Below are positions 1 to 9,246 of a stretch of DNA of 64,000 nt, in pieces (the stretch's first letter is position 1; every line of letters begins with the position of its first letter). The stretch lies in assembly GCF_042661025.1 (NCBI RefSeq), contig NZ_JBHSWH010000001.1:2046001-2110000 (forward strand), in the 5' to 3' direction. A model generated the notes under the pieces. It was not told the DNA's origin, searched no databases, and worked only from the letters and a program-made list of their open reading frames with translations. The position numbers and the translations under genes were made by a program. This DNA is from Flexivirga alba (GTDB lineage: Bacteria; Actinomycetota; Actinomycetes; Actinomycetales; Dermatophilaceae).

Positions 1-1420
1 ATCGACGGGCAATGGGTCGATGCCGTGTCCGGAAAGCGTTGCGACGTGGTCAATCCCAGCACTGAGGAGATCATCACCTCGATCGCTGACGGCGGTGCGG
101 AGGATGCCGATCGAGCACTTGAGGTGGCTGCGCGAACTCAGCACGCGTGGGGTCGCACCGCGCCGCGCGCACGCAGCGAGATCTTGCACAGGGCATACGA
201 ACTGATGATGGACCGGCAGGAGGAGCTCGCCGCGATCATCACCACCGAGATGGGCAAGCCACTGGCCGAAGCCCGCGGCGAGGTCGCGTACGCCGCGGAG
301 TTCTTCCGGTGGTTCTCCGAGGAAGCGGTGAGGATCGGTGGCGACGCCACAGTCAGTGGTGACGGGCGCACCCGGATCATCGTGACCAAGGCGCCGGTCG
401 GTCCGTGTGTCCTGGTGACGCCGTGGAACTTCCCGCTGGCCATGGGCACTCGCAAGATCGGGCCGGCCATCGCGGCGGGTTGCACGATGGTCTTCAAGCC
501 GGCGCACCTGACGCCGTTGAGTTCTTTGCGCTCGTACAGATCCTGCAGGAAGCCGGCTTGCCGGCCGGCGTGCTCAACGTGGTGGGCTCGTCGGATCCCG
601 GATCCGTTGTCGAGCCGTGGCTGCGCAGCGGCAAGGCGCGCAAGGTGTCGTTCACCGGATCCACGGCCGTCGGGGTGCGGCTGCTGGAGCAGGCGAGCGA
701 GCATGTCATGCGGGCTTCGATGGAGCTGGGCGGCAATGCTCCGTTCATCGTCTTCGACGATGCCGACTTGGATGTCGCGGTCGAGGGCGCGATGGTCGCC
801 AAGCTCCGCAACATGGGCGAGGCGTGCACTGCTGCGAACCGCTTCTTCGTGCAGCGCGGCGTGATGGATGAGTTCGCGCGGCGGCTCGCTGATCGGATGG
901 CGGCACTCGCCGTGGGCGACGGTATGACGGCCGGGACCGACGTGGGACCGCTCATCGAACCCAAGGCCGTGCAGAAGGTCGTCTCGCTGGTGACCGACGC
1001 CGTGGACCGTGGCGCGCGAGTCGTCTGCGGTGGCGCACGCCCGGAACGGAGTGGGTTCTTTTATCCGCCAACGGTATTGGCGGATGTTGACCCCGCCGCG
1101 GACTTGATGTCGCAGGAGATTTTCGGACCGGTCGCGGCTCTCGTTCCATTCGACGACGAGGAGCAGGTTGTGCAACTGGCCAATGACACCGACTGGGGCC
1201 TTGTCGGCTATGCCTTCACTCGAGACATCGACCGCGCCTTCCGGCTGCAGGAGTCGATCGAGGTCGGCATGCTCGGCATCAACACCGGGCTGGTCTCCAA
1301 CCCCGCAGCGCCCTTCGGCGGGGTGAAGGAGTCGGGGCTCGGACGCGAAGGGGCCGTACCGGCATCGAGGAATTCCTCGAAGTCCGCTATCTGGCGATCC
1401 CACGTTCGGTGGAGGTGTGA
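1..1420 (+). pseudogene. NAD(P)-dependent aldehyde dehydrogenase (succinate-semialdehyde dehydrogenase-like), 5'-partial, two frameshifts
   Basis: ALDH superfamily enzyme that oxidises an aldehyde to an acid with NAD(P)+. The reading frame is already open at base 1, so the true start lies upstream of the window. Seen: the PWNFPLAMGTRKIGPA region, the FTGST cofactor loop, MELGGNAP with its catalytic Glu, the EACTAANR active-site Cys region, EIFGPVAAL, and FGGVKESGLGREG near the C-terminus. The frame is lost near 528 (one base missing in LSSL-ALVQIL) and again near 1357 (before GIEEFLEVRYL). Adding one base at each point restores a normal ALDH ending at the TGA at 1418-1420. It is followed closely by a D-amino-acid lyase, so a shared catabolic operon is likely. 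Substrate is inferred from family resemblance only. The breaks may be sequencing errors. Confidence 0.85.
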
Positions 1421-1426
1421 TGCACG

Positions 1427-2530
1427 GTGGAGCAATTTTCAGCGGTCCTGCGTGCACTGGGCGACCACGTGAGCACGCCAGCGCCCATCGTCCTTCTCGA
1501 TGTGGTGGAAGCGAACATCCGCCGGATGCAGCAATGGGCTGACAACCACGGCAAGGCGCTTCGCCCACACGTGAAGACGCACAAGTGTGTGGAGATCGGT
1601 CGGATGCAGTTGGCGGCGGGCGCAACGGGCCTGACCGCCGGTAACCTCAGCGAAGCGGAGATCTTCTCCCGCGCTGGCTGCGAGGACATCTTCCTGGCAT
1701 ATCCGCTGTGGGCGGCCGGTGCCAAAGCCGAGCGTCTCCGTGCCCTCGCGCAACGAACCCGCCTCAGCGTCGGGGTCGAAAGTGTCGAGGCGCTCGAGCA
1801 GCTCGCGGCGGCGATGGGTGACCGGGCGGAACTGCTGGGTGTGGTTGTCGAGATCGATTGCGGGGCAAGGCGATCGGGCGTGCGTCCGGCGGATGCGGGT
1901 CGGCTTGCAGCATTGGCGCGCGAGCGCGGAATCACGCCGCTGGGGGTGTTCACCTACCCCGGACACGGCGGAACTTTTGGCGCTCGAGAACGAGCAGCGC
2001 AGGACCAAGCCGAAGCGCTGCGCCAAGCTGTCAGCTCGCTCGCCGAGCACAGTATCGAGGCCAGTGTCGTGAGTGCCGGCTCCACGCCCACCGCGGAGTT
2101 CTGCACCGACGAGGTCATCACCGAGATCAGACCGGGCGAGTACGTGTTCAATGACCACGACAATGTCCGACTGGGTGATTGCGGAGCTGAGAACATCGGC
2201 TTGTTCGTCGCGAGCACCGTGGTGAGCGATCAGGGACATTCACACGTCATCGTCGATGCCGGGACCAAGGCTTTGGCGCGAGAAGGAAATCCCGAGCGTG
2301 GATATGGCCAGGTGCCCGCCTACAACGGCTACCTCAAACTGCTGAACGAGTACCACGGCTTCGTGGAACTGACCGAGACCGCACCGCGTCCGGCCGTCGG
2401 TGAACGGGTCGCGGTCGTTCCGCATCACGTCTGCCCGGTGGTGAACAGCTTCGAGGAACTCATCATCTCGAACAGCGCAGGTGAGTTGCTCGCTCGCTGG
2501 GCGGTCGACGCACAGGGGCAGCTGAACTAG
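1427..2530 (+). CDS. D-serine dehydratase / D-threonine aldolase family PLP enzyme
   Basis: A 367-residue fold-type III PLP enzyme (alanine-racemase-like N-terminal barrel plus D-ser_dehydrat C-terminal domain). Seen: RPHVKTHK near residue 48, where the Lys should form the Schiff base with PLP; the barrel motif GVFTYPGHGG; and a C-terminal PHHVCPVVN whose His-x-Cys pair matches the metal-binding site of this family. The GTG start is preceded at about 10 bases by GGAGGTG, which overlaps the end of the aldehyde dehydrogenase gene. The likely role is splitting or deaminating a D-beta-hydroxy amino acid. RidA, encoded next, usually detoxifies the enamine/imine products of such PLP enzymes, which supports a dehydratase over an aldolase. 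The exact substrate cannot be read from sequence. Confidence 0.85.
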   Translation: MEQFSAVLRALGDHVSTPAPIVLLDVVEANIRRMQQWADNHGKALRPHVKTHKCVEIGRMQLAAGATGLTAGNLSEAEIFSRAGCEDIFLAYPLWAAGAKAERLRALAQRTRLSVGVESVEALEQLAAAMGDRAELLGVVVEIDCGARRSGVRPADAGRLAALARERGITPLGVFTYPGHGGTFGARERAAQDQAEALRQAVSSLAEHSIEASVVSAGSTPTAEFCTDEVITEIRPGEYVFNDHDNVRLGDCGAENIGLFVASTVVSDQGHSHVIVDAGTKALAREGNPERGYGQVPAYNGYLKLLNEYHGFVELTETAPRPAVGERVAVVPHHVCPVVNSFEELIISNSAGELLARWAVDAQGQLN

Positions 2531-2583
2531 TCACGTCATACCTCGTCCGGTCGGGGAACACCTCGCCACGTCAGAAAGAGAGC

Positions 2584-3076
2584 ATGCACATGACCGTCCA
2601 TTCAATGGCTGATATCGAAACGCATCCTGCTGCCGCCCTCGCGGCGCTCGGCCTGGAGTTGCCCGAGCTCGCCGACGACCCGAAGTACCTCAACTCCCGT
2701 GCCACCGCCAACGGCGAGATCTACATCTCCGGTCAGCTCCCGTATGTCGGCGGGAAACTACCCATCTCCGGTGTCGTCGGAGACACCGTCGACGTGGACT
2801 CGGCCCGCGCAATGATGGCAAGAGCGACCCTGAACGCCATGGCCGTCGGCGCGATTGCTGCGGGAGGCCTTGAGCGGCTCCGGATTGCAAATGCTGGTGT
2901 TCGTCCTCAGTGCTCCCGGATTCGGAGACCAGTCGCGAGTCGCGGATGCCGGGAGCGAGCTGTTGATCCAGGTGCTCGGCGAACACGGGCGCCACGCACG
3001 TACGGCCATCGGTGTTGCCGGGCTGCCCAGGAACAGCCCTGTTGAGGTGCAGTTGGTGTGCGAGGTGCGCCGATGA
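2584..3076 (+). pseudogene. RidA (YjgF/UK114) family enamine/imine deaminase, frameshifted
   Basis: RidA proteins hydrolyse reactive enamines and imines released by PLP dehydratases. Seen: YISGQLPYVGGKLPISG in the first frame and, after a break near 2885, LQMLVFVLSAPGF...SELLIQVLGEHGRHARTAIGVAGLP in frame +2, with the family's C-terminal Arg-Ala/Thr-x-Gly-Val region. Both halves align in order to one ~160-residue protein, so a single missing base explains the split. The restored stop (3074-3076) overlaps the ATG of the SDR gene, indicating translational coupling. The position after a PLP lyase makes functional sense. Confidence 0.82.
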
Positions 3077-3807
3077 GCGGGTCGGCCTTGAATGTGCTCA
3101 TCACCGGGGCATCGAGCGGGATCGGCGAAGCCGTCGCCGACCGATTTCGCGCTTCCGGTGCGAATCTTTTCCTCACCGGCCGTCGCTCAGCCCAGGCGAC
3201 GTTGCGGCCAGGGGAGCGGTACCTCGCCGGCGACCTCAACGACGAGGCGTTCGTCTCTCAGCTCGTGGACGAGGCAGTTTCGGAATTCGGCCCGATCGAC
3301 TCGATCATCGCCTGCCACGGGCTCCAGGCCGACGGGGCTCTCACCGACACGGAGCTCGGGCAGGCACTCGAATTGCTCGAAGCGAACATGCTGAGCGTCT
3401 TCTCCGTGCTGAAGCACGCGGTGCCGAAGATCAGAGCAGGCGGTGGACAGATCGTCCTCGTGAGCTCACGTCTGGGCCTGGTCGGGATCCCTGGCCAGGT
3501 CATGTACACGGCGGCCAAGGGCGGGCTCATCATGCTGGGCAAAGGCGCCGCCGTCGAACTCGCTCCTCGGAACATCCGCGTCAACATCGCGGCGCCCGGC
3601 CTCACGGAGACTCCAGCCATCGAGGCAGGGATACAGAGCCACTCGGACCCGGATGCCTATCGAGCGCAGCGCGCGGCGACGATTCCGATGCGACGACTGG
3701 CGAAACCGGCCGAGGTGGCCGAAGCGATCTACTTCCTCGGGTCGAAGGCGTCGTCATACATCACCGGCGCGGTGCTACCGATCGACGGCGGATACACCGC
3801 GGCGTGA
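3073..3807 (+). CDS. SDR family NAD(P)-dependent oxidoreductase
   Basis: Classical short-chain dehydrogenase/reductase, 244 residues from the ATG at 3073, which overlaps the RidA stop as ATGA. Seen: N-terminal cofactor motif TGASSGIG, the structural NAG-equivalent ACHG, the catalytic Ser in VSSR, the catalytic Tyr/Lys pair in MYTAAKGG, and the C-terminal AAPGLTETPAI and ITGAVLPIDGGY. An upstream in-frame GTG (3058) would give five extra residues but lacks the coupling geometry. It ends the catabolic operon. Substrate unknown. The gene overlaps the 3' end of the convergent regulator by about 33 bp. Confidence 0.85.
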   Translation: MSGSALNVLITGASSGIGEAVADRFRASGANLFLTGRRSAQATLRPGERYLAGDLNDEAFVSQLVDEAVSEFGPIDSIIACHGLQADGALTDTELGQALELLEANMLSVFSVLKHAVPKIRAGGGQIVLVSSRLGLVGIPGQVMYTAAKGGLIMLGKGAAVELAPRNIRVNIAAPGLTETPAIEAGIQSHSDPDAYRAQRAATIPMRRLAKPAEVAEAIYFLGSKASSYITGAVLPIDGGYTAA

Positions 3808-4419
3808 GTGGGTCCGAGTTGTCAGGTGAGCACAGCAGAGATCAGGTTGAACGAACGGCTCGAGGCGCTCGACGTTGGTGCCGGAGCCGTCGAGCACACC
3901 CTGCATCAGCCCCAGATGTATGGCGCACACCAGCCCACCATCGGGTGTGGTGAGCTCCAGGAACGGGCAGTGCCGCAGCGCGATCGCATCGGGTGCAGCG
4001 TGTTCGGGCGCGAAGCCGAGGTCATCCAGTGCGGCGATCAATCCCGTGACGGGAGAGGCCTTTTCGGCATACTCCTGACGCGACGCGATACGGGTGCCCC
4101 AGGCGCGGCCGGCACTCCGCGCGTGCTCAGCCGGGTTGCGACGTGACCTGATGTCGAGCAGCAGTGCCTCGGCCAGCGGTTCGTAGCCGCGCGGTCCGCC
4201 GCGGTCCATCGCCACGACCGCGCGAACGCGGGTCGCCGGCCGGCCCCGGCCCGAGGGTGGTGTGGTGACCTGCTCGACCTGACCGCCGTCGAGCAGCGAA
4301 TCCAGGTGGAAACGCACGGTATTGGCGTGCACGTCGGTTTGCGCTGCCAGCTCCGCGACAGTGAGCGGCTCCGGGCTCGCGCGCAGCGCCGCCAAGATCT
4401 CCTCGCGGGTGGAGCTCAC
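3775..4419 (-). CDS. SufR-like winged-helix regulator with putative Fe-S cysteine cluster
   Basis: About 214 residues from a GTG start whose GTGA overlaps the stop of the upstream cupin gene. A longer in-frame start exists but would run into the cupin gene. The N-terminus is an ArsR/DeoR-like winged helix (TREEILAALR...TVAELAAQTDVHANTVRFHLDSLL). The C-terminal half carries regularly spaced cysteines, RHCPF, 13 residues, then VCAIHLGL, then DLCCAHL, with flanking histidines. This arrangement recalls the [4Fe-4S] sensor SufR and related regulators. It probably controls itself, the cupin gene and the divergent DUF2249 gene through the palindrome at 4769-4793. That it senses iron-sulfur status or nitric oxide is inference. 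Confidence 0.75.
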   Translation of the reverse strand: MSSTREEILAALRASPEPLTVAELAAQTDVHANTVRFHLDSLLDGGQVEQVTTPPSGRGRPATRVRAVVAMDRGGPRGYEPLAEALLLDIRSRRNPAEHARSAGRAWGTRIASRQEYAEKASPVTGLIAALDDLGFAPEHAAPDAIALRHCPFLELTTPDGGLVCAIHLGLMQGVLDGSGTNVERLEPFVQPDLCCAHLTTRTHSRRGVSAVDR

Positions 4420-4760
4420 GATGTCGCCTTCGCGATAGTCAGCAGCGCCACCGAGTCGGCCAGCGCAACGACACCGTGCCGGCGCTGGGGTATGGCGACC
4501 AGATCGCCCTCTCCCAGCTCCCATGCCTCATCGCCGGCGGTCAGCCGCACCCGACCCCGGATGACGTGCAGGAACGCCTCGCCGGGGTTCTCGTGCTCGG
4601 ACAGTTGTTGTCCGGCAATCAGGGCGAGCGCGACGGTGGTCAGCACGCCGCCGCTCGGGGCAGCAGGGATCGCTTGGGTCGCGCGACCACTGCTGGCCTC
4701 GCCGGCGCGGGCGAGAAGTTGAGCGGCGAGTGCTCCGAGGGCGATGGCGGAATCAGTCAT
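4416..4760 (-). CDS. cupin domain protein
   Basis: A 114-residue single-domain cupin. Seen: a short helical N-terminus, then the beta-barrel with GEAFLHVIRGRVRLTAG and LGEGDLVAIPQRRHGVVALAD, the two conserved cupin motifs with candidate metal-ligand His residues. First gene of a two-gene unit; its stop codon overlaps the start of the SufR-like regulator. It lies divergently from another cupin-containing gene across a 56-bp intergenic region holding a palindrome. The ligand is not identifiable. Confidence 0.75.
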   Translation of the reverse strand: MTDSAIALGALAAQLLARAGEASSGRATQAIPAAPSGGVLTTVALALIAGQQLSEHENPGEAFLHVIRGRVRLTAGDEAWELGEGDLVAIPQRRHGVVALADSVALLTIAKATS

Positions 4761-4768
4761 GCGTAGAA

Positions 4769-4793
4769 TTTACACAACTTCGTGTTGTGAAAA
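4769..4793. promoter_or_regulatory. palindromic operator in divergent promoter region
   Basis: Inverted repeat with arms CACAAC and GTTGTG separated by 5 bases, extended by three further matching A/T pairs on each side after one mismatch. It fills the centre of the 56-bp gap between the divergent cupin and DUF2249-cupin genes, so a bound protein would block both promoters. The CAAC...GTTG core resembles SufR-type sites as I remember them, matching the SufR-like regulator encoded next door. Confidence 0.7.
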
Positions 4794-4816
4794 TACCTCG
4801 ACTGAAAGTGGGCACC

Positions 4817-5419
4817 ATGTCCGAGCCGATCGCCTCGACCGATTCCACCAAGACCCTCGATGTGCGCGGCATGCGCAAGCCGGACAAGCACCCCACGATC
4901 TTCGCGACGTTCAAGGACCTGGCCGTCGGGGATGCCTTCGTGCTGGTCAACGACCACGACCCGAAACACCTGCACGACGAGTTCGAGGCAGAGTGGCCGG
5001 GCGGCTACGACTGGGAGTACCTCAACCAGGAGATGCGCGACTGGCAGATCCGCATCACTCGGCGCGCGAGCGCACCGACGCCGCGCCTGCTCGGTCAGGC
5101 CGCCGAGCTCGGCGGCAAGCCGGGCGTGGACGGTGCCGTATGGCGCCTGGGTGGTCGCGACCGCGACCTGGACGCGAGCGTGCTTGAGGTCGAGGCCGGT
5201 GTCGCGCTCGAGCCGCATCGTGGGCCGGGGTGCGACGTTCTGGTGCACGTGCTGTCGGGCGAGGGAGTGTTGGTGACCGAGGTCGGCCAAATCCCTTTGC
5301 AGTCAGGGGATCTCGTGCATGTCCCGGCCGGCGCGACGCGTGGTTTCACCGCCGGCGACGCCGGGTTGCGCGTGCTGCTGGTCCAGCAGCGTCGTCAGGA
5401 GCTCAAGCTCGGTCTCTGA
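4817..5419 (+). CDS. DUF2249 domain - cupin domain fusion protein
   Basis: About 200 residues from the ATG at 4817. The N-terminal half is DUF2249 (LDVRGMRKPDKHPTIFATF...FVLVNDHDPKHLHDEFEAEWPGGYDWEYL), a small TusA-like fold common near nitrogen-oxide and respiratory stress genes. The C-terminal half is a cupin barrel (EPHRGPGCDVLVHVLSGEGVL...LQSGDLVHVPAGATRGF). Its promoter overlaps the palindrome shared with the divergent cupin/regulator pair, so it is the presumed target of that regulator. Biochemical role unknown. Confidence 0.8.
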   Translation: MSEPIASTDSTKTLDVRGMRKPDKHPTIFATFKDLAVGDAFVLVNDHDPKHLHDEFEAEWPGGYDWEYLNQEMRDWQIRITRRASAPTPRLLGQAAELGGKPGVDGAVWRLGGRDRDLDASVLEVEAGVALEPHRGPGCDVLVHVLSGEGVLVTEVGQIPLQSGDLVHVPAGATRGFTAGDAGLRVLLVQQRRQELKLGL

Positions 5420-5439
5420 CCGCTCGAATCCTCCCCGAT

Positions 5440-5861
5440 CTAATCGGTGGGTCGCAGCAGCAACGGCCGTATGCCGGAGGGGCTCATGGCGAGGGCCCAT
5501 GGTCCGGCGCCGCGTTTGATGATCTCGCGTTGGAGCCGGAGTTCGTGCCTCAGGAACAGGTTCAATTGATCCTGCGGTCCGAGATCTTGCTTCGCCCCCA
5601 GCCACACCGATCGGATGCCATGCTCGCGGTAGACCCGTAGCTCGGCTGTCGTGTCCGGATGTGCTTGTCCCGAGTCAGGACGACGAAATCGAGTCTTGCC
5701 ACCACAGGCATCCAGTCCAGATCCGCGGTTCCAAGGGGGATCTCAGGAAGATCCTCGTGCCCTGGATATCGCACATCGACGCGGCCGCTTCGCTGTAGCA
5801 GCTTGCCGAGACCAAGGGTGTTCTCATCGGCGAAATACACCGGTCCGGGCTGTGGGCTCAT
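5440..5861 (-). pseudogene. VapC45-like PIN-domain toxin (DUF5615/PIN-like), frameshifted
   Basis: Begins VYFADENTLGLGKLL, with the PIN Asp-Glu, and continues to FVVLTRDKHIRTR. Here the frame breaks near 5647, and the next frame carries the rest of the family signature (AELRVYREHGIRSVWL...REIIKRGAGPWALAM) to a TAG at 5440-5442. One added base gives a 140-residue protein, close to the Mycobacterium VapC45 length I recall (about 138). The ATG shares one base with the stop of the upstream DUF433 antitoxin, typical of a toxin-antitoxin operon. As read the toxin is inactivated; a sequencing error is equally possible. Predicted activity: RNA cleavage. Confidence 0.75.
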
Positions 5862-6541
5862 CAGGCGACGCGATCGGCTCCGGCGATCAGCTCGAATCGG
5901 ATGGCCTCCTCGACCTGCGCCGGGGACAGATCGTAAAGGTCGGCGAGGTCGTCGGGGCTAGTCCCAGCGCGGAAATCCTCTGCCAGCACTTCCGTACGCA
6001 CGTTGCGAATGGCGGGCTGTCCGAACGCGTGCTGCGGGTCCATCACGACATGGGGAGCTCGAGCGGTCGGTCTCAGCTGGGAAACGACGTCATCGCTGTA
6101 TTCGACAGCTGATCGGAATCGTTCGGTCCACGGCGCGAGCACAAGTTGATCGTTGCGCAGCACGACGAGCTGTGACTGCTTGTCGAGGCCAACCCTGTCC
6201 TGCACCAGACGTACCAGCTCGCGGCCCTCGACGTCGAGGAATGGCCGAGCTCGGGCGAGCGGGTATTGGCCGAACTCCTCGCGCAGCTTGACAATCGCAG
6301 GGCGAAGTCGCTGGACGGGAACATCGCGACTGCGATATTCGGCGAGCAGCCGTGCCTCTACCATCTCGCCCCATGTCACCGAATCGCTTGCAGTCGGCTC
6401 CGGGCGAAGCACGGGTTCGTAAGAGCGCCCGGCCCGCTCGTAGCCTTCGAGCCACCGTCGCGCGGTGCCGGAGTGCAAGCCGACGAGCCGATCCACGTCC
6501 CGGTAGGAGTAGATCGCACGATCGAGAAGCGAGCTGTTCAT
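5861..6541 (-). CDS. VapB45-like antitoxin with DUF433 domain
   Basis: 226 residues from the ATG at 6541. The N-terminus (SYRDVDRLVGLHSGTARRWLEGYERAGRSYEPVL) looks like a MerR-type helix-turn-helix. The C-terminus is a DUF433 domain (MDPQHAFGQPAIRNVRTEVLAEDF...DDLADLYDLSPAQVEEAIRFE). Domain order and length resemble the Mycobacterium VapB45 antitoxin. Its TGA overlaps the toxin ATG by one base. Expected roles are neutralising the PIN toxin and repressing the operon. It lies 92 bp downstream of the broken primase-helicase gene on the same strand. Confidence 0.78.
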   Translation of the reverse strand: MNSSLLDRAIYSYRDVDRLVGLHSGTARRWLEGYERAGRSYEPVLRPEPTASDSVTWGEMVEARLLAEYRSRDVPVQRLRPAIVKLREEFGQYPLARARPFLDVEGRELVRLVQDRVGLDKQSQLVVLRNDQLVLAPWTERFRSAVEYSDDVVSQLRPTARAPHVVMDPQHAFGQPAIRNVRTEVLAEDFRAGTSPDDLADLYDLSPAQVEEAIRFELIAGADRVA

Positions 6542-6632
6542 CTGCACATCCTGGCACTTTGTGCTGACGGCCGTCCTTCGTCGCACCGGCCGGTGCGACG
6601 AGAGCATCGTCTGGCACCGAGTGGGTCGCGTC

Positions 6633-9001
6633 TCATCCCGATCGAGGATTGGGGAAGCCGAGGCTGGTGTAGCCAGGTGCGCGTTTGGCGAGTGCCGCTG
6701 CCAGCACGGGAGTTTCGACGTCGTGGTAGTCGTGGACCACAGCCGTCGTCTTGCCCGGGTGGGAGCGCATGATGCGTCCGACATACTGCACGACCCGTCC
6801 TCGGAACGACACCGGTCCGGCTAGGAACAGCGTGTCCAGAGCGGGGCAGTCGAACCCTTCGCCCACGAAGTGGCCAGTGGCGACCACAAGGAGCGCGGGA
6901 CCCTCTTCGGTGGGGACGAGACGCTCGATCTCGGCAGCGCGGCGGCGAGCACCGATGCCGCCTTTGAGTACGACAGGCTGCGCGCCGCGAGTGTGCAGGA
7001 TCTCGGCGAGGAGGTCCACGTGCGCGGTGCGCTGGGTGAGCACGAGACAGTGCCTACCCTGCGCGTGAGCATCGAGCACGTCGGCGACGATCTGTTCGTT
7101 GCGTCGCTCGTCCTCGGCGAGAGCGCGGTGGACGCTCGCGATGGCGCCAGGGACGGACACGTCGATGTCCTCCTCGAACCGGAAGTGCGTTGGATGGATG
7201 ATGAGTTCCGGCCGCGGGCGATCCGATGCGACGCCGGGCAACGTGTCTGGGTCGGCATGCTCGACGCGGTGCCGGACTGGCCCGAGCTGGAAGCCGATCA
7301 GGTCATCAAGTCCGTCGCGTCGGTAGGGCGTCGCGGTCAGGCCCAGCCAGTAGCGGGCCGGGATCGACCGGACCGCGGATTCGAATGCGGCGGCCGGCAC
7401 GTGGTGGCATTCGTCCACGATGACGAGTCCGTAGGCCCGCAGCATCTCGTCGAGTCCGGACCTGCGGGAGAGTGTTTGCAACGTCGCTACGTCTATGGTG
7501 CCGGTGAGCTTGGACCGGCCGCCACCCAGCTGACCGCATTTGGTGTCGAGCAGGTCTCGGATCTGTGTGCGCCATTGGTCCGCGAGGGTCTTGCGGTCGA
7601 CCAGCACGAGAGTGGGACATTTCGGTGCGCTGCAAGAGCGCAGGCCACGACGGTTTTGCCGGACCCGGGCGGGGCGTCGAACACCCCGATGTCATGGGCC
7701 AGCAGCTCAGCGAGAGCGCTCTGCTGCGTCGCACTGAGATCAATCCGTGCGGACAGTTCGAGATTTGGACCGTCGATGCGGCGGTCATCGATCTCGATCC
7801 GGCTGCCGGCCTCGGCGATCAACGCTCGTGCCGTGTCTGCGAGTCCGCGCGGAAGGATGAGATGGGCGTCCAGGGTCTCGTCGTACGACGTAATGATCCG
7901 AGGGGTGTTCCACGTGGACTGGCGGCGGCGCTGTCGTGCCTAGAACTCCGGGTTGTACGTCGAGGCGGCGTGCTTGAGGGCGGCATACAGGGCGGGGCTC
8001 AGCTCTGCGGCTGGGATGCTGACGCCGCCGGAAAGGCGGACGTGCACGATCGGAGCCGACCGCGGTTGCGTCTGTGTTGACTGAGCGGGGTGAGTTCGGG
8101 TGACGCGGGGTCCGAGTTGGGGTTCGTGCAGGCGCGCTGCGAGCTTGTCGACCTGATCAGGTGTGAGACGGTCGAGCGTTGACAGGTACTCCCACTGGTC
8201 CACGCACGGTTCGAGGGTCGCAAGGTCCAGGAAGACCGTCGCGCCGAGCTGGCGCGAACGGCCGTGCAGTGGCGCCGCTATGAGGTTGCCCGGACCACGG
8301 CCAGGGAGGACGTCCTGAGATGGAAAGAGCCTGTCGTAGCAACTCAGGTCCATCCGGCCCCGGATGGCGATCGCCTCACGCACGAGTGCCGTGCCCAGCT
8401 TGCGGGCCGCGGCCGCGCCGACCGGGCCGGTGAAGAAGATCCACACATGGGCGCCGACGCCGGACCGAGAGATCTCAAGGGCGGCGGGCGCGTTGACCGC
8501 TCGGGCTGCTTTGAGATAGGCAAGCGCGTCCAACATAGCGGCTGTACCGTCGAAATCGGCTGCCAACCAACACGTTTGGTTTCCAGCGAGCATTGGGTAG
8601 AGCCCTATGTGGATCTTCCCACTCAGGTGCGCGGCCAGCACCTCCGGCGTCAGGGGCAGATATCGAGGAGCTTCGGACGTGCGCTTGCGCCAGCCGCCTT
8701 CAACAGCCGGGACCCAGCCGGACGTCCCGTGTCGCTCGTTCTCCCAGCGCACTGCGTAGACGTCGCGACGTGCGGCGAAGAGCGCCGCGTAGAAAGCGAC
8801 CTTCGCCTCCGGCGGCGCGTGCGCGTCGATCGACCCGGGTGCTTGGTCGAACCAGGCGCCTTGCATGCCGCGGGTTGGCGTGAGTTCGGCATCAGTGAGC
8901 TTCAGGAGTCGGCGTAGGCGCGCGTTCTCCTGGCGGAGTGCGTCGATCTCCCGCTCGTGATCGGGCATATCTCGATTGTGCAGGTGGTCATCAATTTGCA
9001 C
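6633..9001 (-). pseudogene. TOTE-type conflict system primase-helicase fusion, interrupted by amber codon and frameshift
   Basis: One long gene read from 9001 down. It starts with a short coiled coil (EREIDALRQENARLRRLLK). Next is an archaeo-eukaryotic primase domain with the metal motif ADFDG (D149, D151) and SRSGVGAHVWIFF (H185). Last is an SF2 helicase with Walker A APPGSGKT, DECH box, GLTATPYRRDG and motif VI QYVGRIMRSH. A TAG at 7942-7940 replaces the Tyr expected in NPEF-Y, but the same frame continues (ARQRRRQSTWNTPRIITSYDETLDAHLIL). A missing base near 7615 then shifts the helicase after HRNVP. Homologues I recall are single proteins of this order. The GTG at 9001 or the ATG 33 bases later could start it. 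Likely an inactivated antiphage/conflict gene. Confidence 0.78.
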
Positions 9002-9003
9002 CG

Positions 9004-9195
9004 ATGGCGAGCGCTGGTCGAAGCGATGAGCAGGATCACGAATCGATAACGGTGGCGAAAGACGTCACGATCACCGGTTTCGGCGACACGACCTACGACG
9101 GTGGCGCCATCATCTCGCCGGTCAACGGCAACCCGATGGTCAGTCAGTTCGTTCAGCAGAATGACGGCATCACGCTGACCAGGCCCGACGGCTGA
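9004..9195 (+). CDS. hypothetical small ORF, possibly a remnant
   Basis: 63 codons from the ATG at 9004, divergent from the primase-helicase and convergent with the FHA-FtsK gene. The C-terminal half (VTITGFGDTTYDGGAIISPVNGNP) has a protein-like composition, but I recognise no family, signal or membrane segment and see no clear ribosome binding site. It may be the tail of a lost gene. Confidence 0.25.
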   Translation: MASAGRSDEQDHESITVAKDVTITGFGDTTYDGGAIISPVNGNPMVSQFVQQNDGITLTRPDG

Positions 9196-9246
9196 CGCTG
9201 ACCGACCAGCAAGGATCCACGGCGTGGCCGCTCAGTCATGGGTAGA

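Noticed and set aside
138..1625. 495-codon minus-strand frame over the aldehyde dehydrogenase
   Set aside because: Antisense shadow; the plus strand carries the conserved enzyme motifs.
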